From: Echinococcus granulosus
Taxonomy: Eukaryota; Platyhelminthes; Cestoda; Cyclophyllidea; Taeniidae
Assembly (NCBI RefSeq): GCF_000524195.1
Contig: NW_020170387.1
Location: forward strand, 1,710,021 to 1,774,020
Reading direction: 5' to 3'
DNA: 64,000 nucleotides
Part shown: one piece after another, positions 36,707 to 49,625 of the stretch
How positions within the stretch are numbered: the stretch's first letter is position 1
Layout of the letters: every line of letters starts with the position of its first letter
The notes under the pieces: generated by a model
The model's input: the letters and a program-made list of their open reading frames with translations, nothing else
Told to the model about the DNA's origin: nothing
Databases searched by the model: none
Made by a program: the position numbers and the translations under genes

Positions 36707-39700
36707 GTTGGATCCGTGTCCAGCTTGAAACCTGGATTGAATGATGAAAGAAATAACTCAATAAACTGAAACATTAAAGAGTGGGAAATGAATGTGACTT
36801 GTAAGCACTTGAAATGTCGACAAGGACGCAGTCTCGAGCTGCTCAAGAAAACATGTGGGTACGCTACCAGCTTCATCAGTAGTGGAGAGCGTTAACACAA
36901 AATAAGAGTTGTAGCCTTCGCGTTTAGAATGCTACATTTATGGTATACAAACAGGACGACGTGTTTCCAATTCCAGTCAACTAACTTTAGGCACGACTGA
37001 CCGATCATCTTCGAGAAGCACTAGAAACCAAACGCAAATCGCAACTGACGAAACCATTTCAAAATAGCTTAAAACTGTTGCGATATTTCCTAGGGGTCGT
37101 ACGGCTGCTAAAAACAGTTAAGGGAGGACGCAAATCCAGAAGAATACCACAGGGCGACGAAGACTTTCCAGAGGTTAATCACCCCAACTGCTGAGCTACC
37201 CTGTGATTAACAAGCTAAAATCAACCATCTCCCAACTAGCCTAGGATGTCAGATTACATGAGTCTAAGGTATGGTAACGATGACTAAGGCTTGAGTCAGA
37301 CAAAGGAATGAGACAATGCTTTCTGGTCTCCCCTCAATCGAGGAGAGAGGCCAGATCAATTGAGTGCAAAGTCTATTTATTAAAAAGTAGGATTTAGTCC
37401 AAACGGAAAGCTATCAGCCTCTGCGGATATTTGTTAGGGTTTCTATGCCGGATGGCCATAGTTGAGTAAACCATGTGTTCCCAGCATTCAAGTTCTACTG
37501 TACAAACGTAGCGAGGCCGCATAGAGGCCTGAGAGCAACCCAAAAAGTGAAAACTGGACAACCGAGATTTACAAATACTGCTGAGTGCACAAATTGCCGT
37601 CTTGCCAACGCCGCAACCCCGGTACTAATTTTCCGGTGCGCATGAGCACCACCAGGGGTAATTCAGATGGCTACCAGAATGCGGTCGTGAAATGTCCTGA
37701 TTTTACCCATCAGCGAAGCCGCGGAAGCCAACAGCATGGAACCAAGATTAGAAACAAAGCATTTACGTTAGTCGGTAATTGGGGTACTTAACGAATTGTA
37801 CAATGGATAGACGGCTGCATTTCTTGACTGACCTGTAGTTATCAGGAGCCAAAACCCAGAAAAAATCGAAGTCGTAAAATGTCACTACCAGAGATCAGAG
37901 GTCAGAACTCACGCCTCCGACTGCGCTATTTAATTTAAACTATCTACTCAGTTAATCTGAACTAGGAATATATTGGTGGTTGGGTATAGCCACTTCAAAG
38001 GTGACAACAACGATAGATAATTGTAGAACAGTGCTGATATTAGTGGAAACTCAAGACGCAAACAGCAGACTAAACCCAAAAGAGTAAATGCTCCAATTCG
38101 ATTAATTCAGTAGAAATAACGACTTTTCAAGAGCATGTGACCTGGGAAGTCAGTTAGCATGACAGCTCTAAATTTTTAACAATGCACAGAAAAATAACAA
38201 AGTAGAACATTACATCAGCCAGAAGATGGAGAAACGACAGGTCCGAAGGGCAAGGCACGAAATGTCTGATTAATCGTGTGACGCTAGCGCCGCTCAAGGT
38301 CACCGTGAGACAGCGTGCACACGAACAAATGGAGACCCGGGTGCACACACGCACGCACCCATGTATGCACATACGCACGCAAACTAAAGGGACCCTTTTT
38401 CGGTCTGTCTAGCCTATCACGCTTTTAACATCCAAGCGCGCATGCAAACCAGCTCTGGCCGTCAGCTGATTGGCTGCTCACATGTCACACACCCCTTCGT
38501 GCACGCTCAACGCTAACGCCTGTTCAGATAATGGCGATGATGATGATGACGATGTTGATATGACCTCACCCATACGTGCACATCACGCACGCTGGCTGCA
38601 CGCGTTGGTCTGTTTAGCTTTGAGTCCATACTGTCTGCGCCGATGTGACCGGCTGAACTGCTCTCTGCCCTCCACGTCTGGTTTATGTGCTTTACTAAAT
38701 GCTCCTTCTTGCTCGTAAACATATGCCAGTAAGAATATCAGGCTGCTACTTTTTTTCACAGCACACCTACCGGATTTTGTCGTTGATAATTTTGCCCTTT
38801 ATAGGAGTGTGATAAACGTGCCTTTTTTAGAACCTTGAAGGAAATAAGATGAATATTTAGCTGCCCTCCTTTGATTTGTTTCACGCGTGCGATTAAGGCT
38901 GCCTCAAAAGAGCTCCACAATTGAATAGACATGCCTTAACTTCGCTTTGATAATTCGACAGTAGGTTTGGTGGTGCTCGTAGTTATTGTTCATTCGTTTA
39001 GATTGTCCTTCATGTGAGTAAGCGTTAGACTTCTGATTTTTTTGAACCCTCCTGGAAAAGGCTCTGCTTCTGACACGGACTTACAACCTGGAAACTGAAT
39101 GACACACCGCAGCTAGTGTCGATGCTGCAAACTAGTATCACCCTAGGTAGTCCATATAAAACTTCCTTATTAACACTAGTACCATTACCTTTAGAGCCTA
39201 CCATTAATCATTTACGAATCGAGAGCGCAATCATCAAACTGACTGAGCCACAAAATTTAGGGCATATTCTGGTCGGAAAGCGCTAATCAGTTCCTGCAAA
39301 CCTTCATAAAAATATTTACGGCATTGTTTATTTGCCCTTTTTTAAGCCCCATCTGGCTATCGATCAACCAATCCGAAAGCCATAAAGTATTACTTTATAT
39401 GTATGAGCGGATAAATGATATTTTTACTGACCAATTAACACAGAGCAAAGTGAAACACCCTACGGTATTTAATTCTGTACAACCTAATGCGCACACAACT
39501 GTCGGTTGGGGTCTACATTGTTTTGTCCTGATTGCGATTTTGTTTTGTGACTTTGATCATAGCCTCCTAAACTTTTGACACTGGACCGTGTGAAACAAGG
39601 TTTTTCAGCTCTTTGGAAAAGAGGACAATAAATAAGCAGGTACACAGTCTAAATGTACCTCCGTTAACTTATTTCGTTACCCCTGTAGAAGTTTCAGATA

Positions 39701-42700
39701 TAAAGACCGACTCTACGACAAGTACGCTGAAAACCGATTGGTCTTGACCTTTCCACCTCATTTGGGTGACGGCACAATCGGAATGCCCACCATTTTCATA
39801 ATAAAATCTACCACTTTCAATAAACAAAGGTATCGATTTAACATGGAAGAATTATTCCTTACAAAAAAGCCATTTCAATAAATAATGTAGCTTACAGCAA
39901 CTTATTCCCATGTCACTTTTTCCCCCTAATGCTTTTATTCATAAAACGGAAATTCAGCACTGGAGATCCAACGCTTAGATCCAGCTTATCGGGAGGGGGG
40001 CGGGCGTTGGGTGATGCAAAACCCAGTAAAGTAAGAATAAAGCCGATTTCACAGTTTTATTCTATGCATAAAATTCCATGACCGAACGATTACTAATGTC
40101 CTGATTCGTTTGCACTTTCGGGTAGTGTGATGTGCCACAAGTCCAACTAATTGATAAAAAAACTGAAAGTTCACCAAAACATTTATTATGGATGAATTTT
40201 AAAATCTCGCATGCACCTTGTCATTTGTTATCTTGAAATGCAGTGCAATTACCTAGATCTAGACTAATTTTTTTATTTTATACTAAATGAGAAGCAACGG
40301 TATTTTAAAGGAATGCGCTTTCCGCAACCCTTGAAGTTGCCGATGCTCTGGATTGCGTTTTTAGTCTATCAAGCGTAACCGCTGATGGGGTTTGCGGTCG
40401 CTTTTACCCATCGTGTCACCTCTAGGCGCCACAAAGTGAGGACCAGGCTTTGGTTTGATGTGACTAATTCCAACGAAATGACCACGGAAATATCACCAAA
40501 TGCACAGAACCTCTCATGCAAACCTTTGTAGCTTCACTAATCCATCCATCTACCAAACATTGACTTACTAAATCGTTTGCCTTTAACTGGAGCTTAAACT
40601 CCGGCATCACTAAGCCAAATAGTTTACAGGATGGATGGAATTCCGCTGCGAGTGGAATTTGGGCCGATCCTTACTGAATCCTTTAAAGTTGCAATCCAGG
40701 GAGTAAAATAGGAAGCATCATACATTGGTAAGGGTCGTTGCATCTTTCAAATTCATAATTAGCCAAAGGCAAAACTAGCACTTGGATTAGGACTTGAAGA
40801 ATGCAAGAATGCAAAGTCATTAGAGCTTCGATTTTCAAGTAAATTATCCAAATGCGCATTTTAATTCACGGTGTAAACTGATTCCACTTAATTGACCTTT
40901 TACAAAACTAGGTCACTATTCGCCAACCTGCTTTACAGGCAGAGCTTTCGAAAAAAATCCAATTGAGGATACTATGGCAGAATATGGAATGAATAGACAA
41001 GCTTCATAGGCGTCTCTAATCTACTGCGTTTGATTTTTCATGATATTTAAGCGAATTGAAATAGCGTAAGTTAATTTGCAATGTCGTAACCCAAAAATGA
41101 AATGGCTAAGTGGTATAGCTAATGATGTAAATAGGCGTTTGATTAAGTGTAATAGGATGCCTTATGAACCAAAACATTAGCAAATTTACCACTTCGACAA
41201 ACCCACCTAACGTATGTGGTTAATGGCCAAGAGTGTGCAAGTTAATAAGCGCATAAGGCAATCCCCATCGGTCTGGCATCTTTGACAACCATGACTTTGT
41301 AACTCACTTCTCTGTGGGGTAAACAAACCTCCCGCCTCTCACCTTTGAGAATATTATCTGCCCTCGTGAAGAGAGCTGTCTTGTGTGCTGGTTCCTGCGC
41401 CTATTGTGTAATACAGATGCCGCCCCCATTCCAATCAGCAGCCGCAGCAATATTCATGGCCTCTTCTCATTCTCGAACATTGACACAGCCTTTAAAATAA
41501 AGTAGCGCCTTATTCATTCCCGACATGTGTTTCTATTTAGCTAGACACGGTTATTTTCACTCTTGCTTCTGATTGTTTACCTAAGTGGGCTCTCCAGTCT
41601 CCCCACGACGTACTTCCATTTAACCGTGCAGTCCTCAGGCCATGTCCATAGCCCCCCACCCTCTCTGTGCGTTAATAATGTCTTCCTCCATACTGGGACG
41701 CTATACTATTACGCCAACTTTAACTTTATTTTCAAGATATCTAAATTACCATTACCTCAGTAGCTTTTGTTTTCCACGATTGGTGTAGATTCTCTATTTC
41801 CTGATTTAAAACTGGTCATCGAAAAGTTCAGGATAAATCTGTGGTACTCTTTAATATTTATGTTTTCCACGAAGATTTATTGGACTGCTAACTGCGTTAC
41901 CTATCTATCAAATAGATATTATTTACAGAATTCATTAAGTCAACAGAGCCTCTACAGTTTGCTGTGTTGAACACATATGTACATGAATTACTAGAAATTG
42001 AAGATATTTCAAAATGCAGCTTGACATTTTACAGAAGGCAAAGGACTTATGTATGTTCCAGCCACTAAGTGCTCGTAAACGGGATGAGGATTACTCCCAT
42101 TCTGAAGCACATTGTTCTGCAAAATTATAAGTGCACCAATTGACCAAAATCTCCGCTGTGGCAAAATTCTGATTGGCAAATATGTACCCAAAATAGAAAC
42201 GCACCTTTCTGGCAGTCTGTGAAAAGGAACGTGGAGTTTTGTGATCCGTGAAGGTGGGTATTCTTACCCGAATTGTTATTAATTTAGAGCGATAGCACTT
42301 ACATACCCTGCGTCTACCGAGTTAAAGCCTCACTAAAGACAAAGTGGAGGAGGACCTCGTACCGTCCACAAAGACCTTGCAATCGGTTTGCCATACGATA
42401 AAAGTGTTGATTGTCTCCTCCGTCTGACTTTGGAAGGCTAGCCCAAGAACACCAGGCCTCCCCCCCCCCCCCTGACTTTTATACAGGTCCGTGGAATGGT
42501 AGAGAACCTTCTTTCCTGGCCGGCAATCAATTTTAGAAAAAATAATCCCGGTAAAAGAAAGATAAAGCAACAAGTTTATTGACCTACATAAAGTGCATAT
42601 TTAATTATGGGGAAATGAGATGGCGCCTGTTTTCCAAATTAAGGTGATATGTTTTTTTGGAAAATGTTAAGAACGGCTTTTTCGCTTCATTTAATGCCGG

Positions 42701-45267
42701 CGGGAAAGGTTAACTTCCAATACATTGGTTTCAATGAGTACATAATTTATTTGTTTCCTAATGAGATTACTTTATCCTGGAGAAGACCTATTATTGTTTT
42801 AAATCAAATACCTTTGTAAGACATTTATATGTTTTCGTTGTTTTTGAAACTTTGTATTTCGTACTCTAAGACTCATTTACTATGCAGCTACGGTCATCTA
42901 TTACCCAACACTGGATTTGTGAGATCTGTAAGAAATCGTGAAAAAGAGCATTTAGTTTAACCAATCAACGATTTTGCGTACATATGCGCTTTTCTCAAGT
43001 TAGTCTGGCTTTTAAGAGCTCCATACAACACACTTTTTCTCCACAATAATTGCTAAACTGCCGTATCAGCTAATCCCACATTACTAATATACCTGTTTCA
43101 TTGTTAAAATTGTGACTCATGTACAATTCGTGTTAAAGAAACCTTTTATCAATTGTAATTTCCATCTTCCAGTAACGTAGATAATAAAAAAATGCATGAG
43201 CGTAGAAGGGGTATAAGGGCAGTAATACTGATAAATATAGACTTTCCATAATGAGATAATAATGTATCCAAATTACAGCTTATCATCACCATTATCAGTG
43301 GAAGCTAAAACGTTGCTGAAAAATATTTCCCTCCATCTTAAAGCGTGTCAGTGTATTCTATTGATTCAAAATGTAGATGTCCGAGAGAAGTAACATGTGT
43401 TCACACAAGGCCGCTCTGAGTCATCGCGTCGTTACGATAGTGGCAAAACCAAGTTGGTGAGTCAGGTGGAAAGATCTAGTATGCAGGCCAGATGATGGGA
43501 GCGAAGTCAACCCGAATAGAATTGAAATTTGGAGATGGCAGGCGTGAGATTACGTTGATCAAAGACCAGTGGGGGTAATGTGTATCGTATAAGTGGACCA
43601 TTCCGGTGTTAGAGTCAGGCGATTTGCTTAGGATCCCTCAGAGGGAAAGAACCTGATAGCCAGCCTTGGTGCAAAGCACGAGAACAATTAGCGAAGGCTG
43701 TGCAATTACATGTGCAAAAGCACGCCGCTGTAAAATATGCAGCTATGTAAATCAGCCCCGCACAAGAATACGCATATTTTGTGACCTATAGGACTGTGGA
43801 ATTATTGAATGGACGCAAGTCAGGGTTGAACTGTGCATGAAAAATAAGCGCAACGTCTGGTCTCCAATACTCTTTTGGATCTGTGTGCCCGTCGAAATGT
43901 CACATGTAGGAGGTGATTCTGGGCTTGCTGCCCGTCCCAATACCACTGTCATTGGTGCATAATTCAGATGAATTAGACAATTTCATTTTATACTCAGAAA
44001 TTTGCCATTCTTATTTCCGATAAATTAAAGGCAGGCTTCGCATTGAGTAAACTGGGATGCAGTAACTGCTATTTATATTAACTGATTAGGATGATGTGAT
44101 ATATCCAGTATTTCAGCTGGTTAAGGAAATATGAGAAAAACAATAAGGATTGAGAAAAAGAAGCACTATGATTACTGGTATTGATTTCTTAACTTTACCC
44201 CAAATCCCATTCAATGCTGCATCGCTTCAATGAAATGGTGAAAGGCATCTACATGGTGATGGCAAGCTCGGTAGTGTGTATTTCAGCCAAATGACATACT
44301 GGGAGCACTGAAATCACGCATCTAGCGGCTTGATGAGCCCAGCTGTGGCCTGCGTCAATGGTTTATCGATCACCGGGTAACGGGCCTACCACCGACAATG
44401 CTAATCAAATAAATCGATATGAGGAGCCACCACAGCCTAGCCAGGGGGCTAGAGCTGTGGCCTTGTAAACAAAGCTACGCCGAGCAGTAGATGAGCGATG
44501 GGCGACAAACTCGCCACGAGAGCAACTTCAGGTAGTCTTTTTTTGTGTGCCCTTAAGATAAAATGCAGCCATTTAAAATCGCAATATCTGCGCTGCTAAA
44601 GTAGATAAATGGATAGGTGTCCGAGTATTCGACAAGGATTTTTTGACACCATCGGAATCAGCTACTTTTCACCACAGTCCTCCACAGATACGTTCATCAA
44701 CTTGTACGAAAATATGATTTTCTAGGTAAGGTCAGTGGAATATCACTAAAATTTGAAGATGAAAATGATGGACAAACTCAAGCTCTGTTTAATTTTGACG
44801 GCTTGAGTGTCTAATCCTGGTAGACGAATTTTAACGGACTTTAAATTACCATAAACTGCCTTGGGTATCATAAGATTCAATCTACCGTTTTTATTTGAAA
44901 CATAATCGAAGGAATGAATTTAGGTGACGTCTATCTACCATGAGGCCACTGTCACATAATGACATCAAGTGAAACGACCTCTACGGAGATTTACCAGTCC
45001 TGAGGATTTTAGCCTCGCAGCTTATGCTATTGAAATCTGTTAGGTTTATCTATATTGATAAATTCTGGACGGATGACTACAGCTGGGAATCCACAAGTAT
45101 CTGGGATGTGGGTTGACTTAATTAAAGCATTCAGTTACTTGATTGCATTTTCACAGGCCTAGCTGTGACATAGTTATTTTAAGTCAACATTAAGATGTCT
45201 TGGCGAATTGAACCCGTTTTTGCTCTCATAATTACGAGCTTTTGCCTTCTAATGTATTCATTTGCAA
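36707..45267. other. 8.5-kb region without a supported gene
   Basis: I read both strands and found no multi-exon structure or family signature. It contains (CA)-rich sequence near 38340, a run of GAT/GAC units at 38529-38555, and a 13-C run at 42460-42472. It probably holds the MBNL promoter and 5' untranslated exons, and 3' flank of the zinc-finger gene. The open frames at 39324-39578, 41563-41970 and 42322-42573 are unrecognised. Confidence 0.4.
42460..42472. repeat. Poly-C tract (13 C)
   Basis: Uninterrupted run of 13 cytosines in the gene-poor region. It is the second such tract in the window. Confidence 0.8.
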
Positions 45268-45273
45268 TTTATT
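45268..45273 (-). terminator. Candidate polyadenylation signal of the zinc-finger gene
   Basis: AATAAA on the minus strand, 57 nt beyond the stop codon at 45330. Distance and orientation fit a short 3' UTR. Confidence 0.6.
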
Positions 45274-45329
45274 AGAAATACGGTGAAGGCACACGTTCAA
45301 AGGTTCACAAAAAGAACATTAACATTAGC

Positions 45330-47828
45330 CTAAACTTTCTCTGTAAATTCCTTTTCCTGATGTACAGCCACATTGTGCTCGCCAATGCGGGTGAAGAGTT
45401 TGATCAGCTTGCGAGGCAGACCGCTCTTTTGCGCAGTGGCTACCACCTCCGTGGAAGTGCTGCCTTTAGTTAGGCTGTGGAGAGAAGTATCGTTGGTGCT
45501 CTGTGTCACCTCAGAGACGCTTCGCTCTCTCCCCATCTTGAGGACCTCCTCTTCAACATCTGAGTTGCTGCTCTGAACCAGCTCCACAATCCTGGACACC
45601 AGGACTTCTAGCATTCGCTGACCCATTTCTACTCCCTCCTGAGAGAGCGGATCTTCCCCGGGGTTCAGCCGAAATGTAATCTTACCTTTACCCCCCTTTT
45701 TCGAGTTTGGGTCATCGAAAACGAAGGGTTTCATGTCCATCATCGGCGACTGATCAGAAATATTTGAAAGCCAGTCAAAGATTTGTTTGCCCTGATGACC
45801 TCGGCTCTCAAGGAGCTGATTTATCAGTTTAACAGGGAGGAAAGGACACTTTGAAGTGGATTGGAGAGTGGTGTAGTGCTTCACTTCATGGCAGTCGAGG
45901 ATGCGGCAGAGTGTGACAGTGGGTAGTTTTGCCTCATAGGTCGAGTAAAGGGCGTCAAGGTCCTCCTCAAAGGAAGGAAATCTCTCAACCGAAGGGGGTT
46001 CTGTGAAGGCGCTGGCTACCTCCTCGGGAAGTTCCCACTTACTCTGGTTCTCATCCTCGGTGGCAATCAGAGCGGGTCCGACCGTCAAGAAGGCGGGAAG
46101 ACATTGATTCGGTTCACAAAATTGCTGATCACAGAGACCACAGTTACACCATGACTTCCCTCCGTGCGATACTATTATATGAACCTGTAGCAATGTAACA
46201 AGCTGTTGGACAACTACCAATCAGATGGTTTAAGTTGATGCATTCATCAAAGAAGCAAGCTTTAAAGTGGTTGAATTTTCAGGTTGTAAAATTATTATGT
46301 TAACTTTTGAACTGTGATAGTATATTCTTTAGGTGTCTAGTTGTAGTACCAATGTCAATGCTGGACAATTAAATTCAAACATATTCAATGCGAAAAAACT
46401 TGTGCATAAGGCCCTTGTCTTTTGAATTTGGGGTTTAGCATTCTGCTTGATATAAATGTAAGGTGAACCTACTTGTAGTTTATAGACTGAGTTAAACATA
46501 GTGAAGCACTCTGTGCAGAGTCTATCAATGTCCAATGCCCTAACCATTTCCCCCACATCTGCAAGATGTTGTACACGTTTTCGGGTTTCAGGAACATGGA
46601 ACTCTTCTATGTGCTTTGTTAGGCCTTCTTCATTTTCATAGTCATGCAAACAGACGCGACAAGTGGATTTTGAGGGCTTATGCCTTTTGTTCCAACCACC
46701 ACGAAGAACCAAACTCTTCCGTTCCACGTCTACCGATTTGTCAAGTTTCTCCGATGGGTTTGTTTGTGTAATCCTTGACTTTCCAAACGCACTCAAGACA
46801 GAGCCCACCATAAGCTCTCGTACACTGGGTCCAGGCAGTCCTCTCTTAATTGCATCCAGTTGTCTCAGCTCGCTGGAGTTGAGCTCTCTGCCCTTATCAC
46901 GAGAGTGAGGCAGTACCGCGTGGTTACAATAGACGTGTGCTGTATACTCAGCGAGGTTTTTAAATTCCTTATAGCACATATGGTTTGCAGGAATCTTCGA
47001 TACTTCCTCCTCGTTTTTGGACCTATCACTCAGGATCCAGGATTCTTTCGAGCGCACCGAAATTGCATCAATCCAACTTGAGATTTCTGTCTTACTGGGA
47101 TCATAGAGACACAAAAATGGGGCTTTTGCGTCCACTGTCAATCCACTAGAAGTTTTAATTTCCTTAAAATATGCAAGCCTATTTAGAAATATCAGTTCGG
47201 GTACATGATATATGAAAACATGCATTTCTTGCATGAGAAGATTGTCGGATTTAAACTTAGCACAGCAAAATACACATTTCAGTGGATTTCGATGTGGAGA
47301 ATGCGCAGATACCAAATGAGCAATTAAGTGAGCTCTAGAAGGTAGAATTCGACCCCTACAAAAGATGCAGACAAGAGGACTTCCCACGGCATTCATAAGC
47401 GTCTCCACCTCGGAGACCTGTGCAATGTGCTTCACAAAGCATCGATGGCGCAGAACTGTTGTGCAGTTAACTTCTGCAGCACACAGTTTGCATTCATACA
47501 GCGGCACCTTTTTGTACTTGTCCACCTTCCCCGTGAGGTGCTTGTGATGGGACAGATGGGTGTGTAGCCCGGAACGTGTTTTAAAATCGACTCCGCATAT
47601 CACACAGACAGTGGGCTCTGTTTCCACCACACTGGGGCTGACAGCGGGCCAGGGCTTCTTTCCAATCAGCACCTCAGTGTCAGCATGAAGCGAGAGGACT
47701 GGGTCGGGTGAGAAGTCTGCCTTTGGATGCGAGTATGAACGCCTACAGTGGTGAATTGGTCGCGGTTCAACGGGTTTTACGGTTTCTACACTAAACCGGA
47801 GTGAAATATTCTGCGATTCTTTTGGCAT
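45330..47828 (-). CDS. C2H2 zinc-finger protein, family not identified
   Basis: Two exons, 47828-46473 and 46184-45330, joined in phase 0, give 736 residues. The ATG at 47828 is the first after an in-frame TAATAG. A regular finger lies at C75-x2-C78-x12-H91-x3-H95, with irregular fingers near residues 113-134, 154-176 and 185-208. Another follows within CRVCLHDYENEEGLTKHIEEFH. The last finger (CTECFTMFNSVYKLQ plus VHIIVSH) is split by the intron; joining the exons restores C-x2-C-x12-H-x4-H, which confirms the splice. The C-terminal 280 residues begin with a Cys-rich patch (CNCGLC) and continue as an acidic and Ser-rich region without a domain I recognise. A nuclear DNA- or RNA-binding role is inferred only from the fingers. 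It is head-to-head with the DRP1 gene. Confidence 0.8.
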
Positions 47829-49625
47829 CTTCTATTACCTGTGCTATAAGCAGGAAAAATGTCCACGAGGAAGCAAACGGAGGATGTTTATCGATTTTGG
47901 GGAACCACTTTTGGACACGTGTAGGTGGACGTGCCGCAATACACGTGGCAAGCTTAGGTCGCAACGATTCGATGGCAAAGACCTCCTTAATTAGGCAACT
48001 TTTATTTTTTTCCCCGAAACTTATAGATAAGCAGCGTTTCTGTATCTTTTTAGTCGCTTGATCAAAATCCAAAACGCCTGAGGTGCTGATTGGTTAGTTA
48101 CTAATTATGCAATTTTCTAAACATATTTGTCAAAAAAAGGAAAGGGGCTGTAGATGTTCTGTTAGTCTTTTAGTTACTTGATCGAAAGAAAAATTATGTG
48201 GGTATGGTGAAAAAAATCACTTAGTAAACCATGTCAATGCACGAATATAGCAGTAGTTGCAAAGTTGAAGTCAAAAGCACAAACTTCAACCGCTAAAAAA
48301 ATACTAATTTGACCGAATGTTTATGTTATGTGAAGCCCGACAACACCGCAAGGTATTTGACAGAGACGAGAAAACGGCCATCCAATCCACACACACGACA
48401 CCAACTAAATTGGTAAGGAAAATCATTTAAAAGTGAGCATGAGGGTACAATCATGTTTTGACCAATTCTGACAATTTTTAGACTAGAAAATTTTAAAGTG
48501 TGCATGATTGCAGTACCAACTACTGTCTCGAAACCAACAAACAATTTGCGAAAGTGAATTTACTTTGGCAACAGTCGATTGGAAAATTCGCCGATGAGTG
48601 CTATCAATCTGTTCTATACATGCAATGCCTCTCTCCGTCAGATGCTTAAGAGGATATCTAACATAAATATGGTCAGGCCTAGGTTCCGGCTCTTGATTTA
48701 CGAGACGAGCGCCAAAAACCAGTTTTGCTTACTGCCCACAAATGGGCTCTGAAAAGGAACCCACTTTCTGGAACTGTGGGTTATGCAATGCACCTTTGTT
48801 TACCTACACCCATCAGGTTACCTGCTAACTAACCTCGCGATTCCGCCAACGTTGTCGCCTTTCGGTGACAGGAAAACCACAATTCACTATGAATTTTGAC
48901 TCCTATTCCGTACATTGTTAACATTTTGTAGACTATACCATCTTCCTAATCATAGCCCNNNNNNNNNNNNNNNNNNNNNNNNNNNNNNNNNNNNNNNNNN
49001 NNNNNNNNNNNNNNNNNNNNNNNNNNNNNNNNNNNNNNNNNNNNNNNNNNNNNNNNNNAAATACATATATTCTGCCCGGGTATTGTGTCTTCTTTCGTCT
49101 CCAGGGAGTCTCGGGACGCTACACTTAAAGTAGAAAGCCAATGAGAAAAGTGATGAATTAAATAGAGCCACAGCTTGTATAAATTACAAAATAAGAATGA
49201 CAACTGAAAAAGCGTCTTTAATTAGGTAGCATTTTAAGGAAGTAGCCGTTGCAAAAAAAATTATCACCTTCAGTACACCGTTATCAACGGTAGATATTTA
49301 CATCATTAAGACAAAATTAGATGAAAAATACTACTAAACCACAACGCACACTACAATGTGAAATGTTGTGTTACTGATAATGCAAATTATTCATTGAATA
49401 AAGTATTGGGCACTTATACTTTAAAAATTCATGTTATGTGGAACGCACATTACAATTCATTTACAAAGACTTCAAGTGGCAAAATAACTTATCTTAATTA
49501 TATCATAGCAGCTGGTAAAATTTAAAGGAAACGCTTTCGAAAACGAGTGTGTTAGTGCCTTTCATTGTGTCTGTTTTAATTTTCTATAGAAACGGGGCAC
49601 CGTTTAAGCTGATTAGGCTGCTCTG
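47829..49625. other. Head-to-head intergenic region of zinc-finger gene and DRP1
   Basis: 1.8 kb between two divergent start codons, with a 100-N gap at 48959-49058. It should hold both promoters. A minus-strand open frame enters from 48072 and ends just past 47828 in another frame (78 codons before a CAG|GTAATAG site). It could be a 5' exon of an alternative transcript, but this is not supported further. A TTTCTATAG acceptor-like site lies about 35 nt before the DRP1 ATG and could serve cis- or spliced-leader trans-splicing. Confidence 0.4.
48959..49058. other. Assembly gap (100 N)
   Basis: Exactly 100 N. Confidence 0.97.

Noticed and set aside
43380..43960. Region considered as another retroelement remnant
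   Set aside because: Translations in all frames are full of stops and show no RT, RNase H or integrase landmarks.
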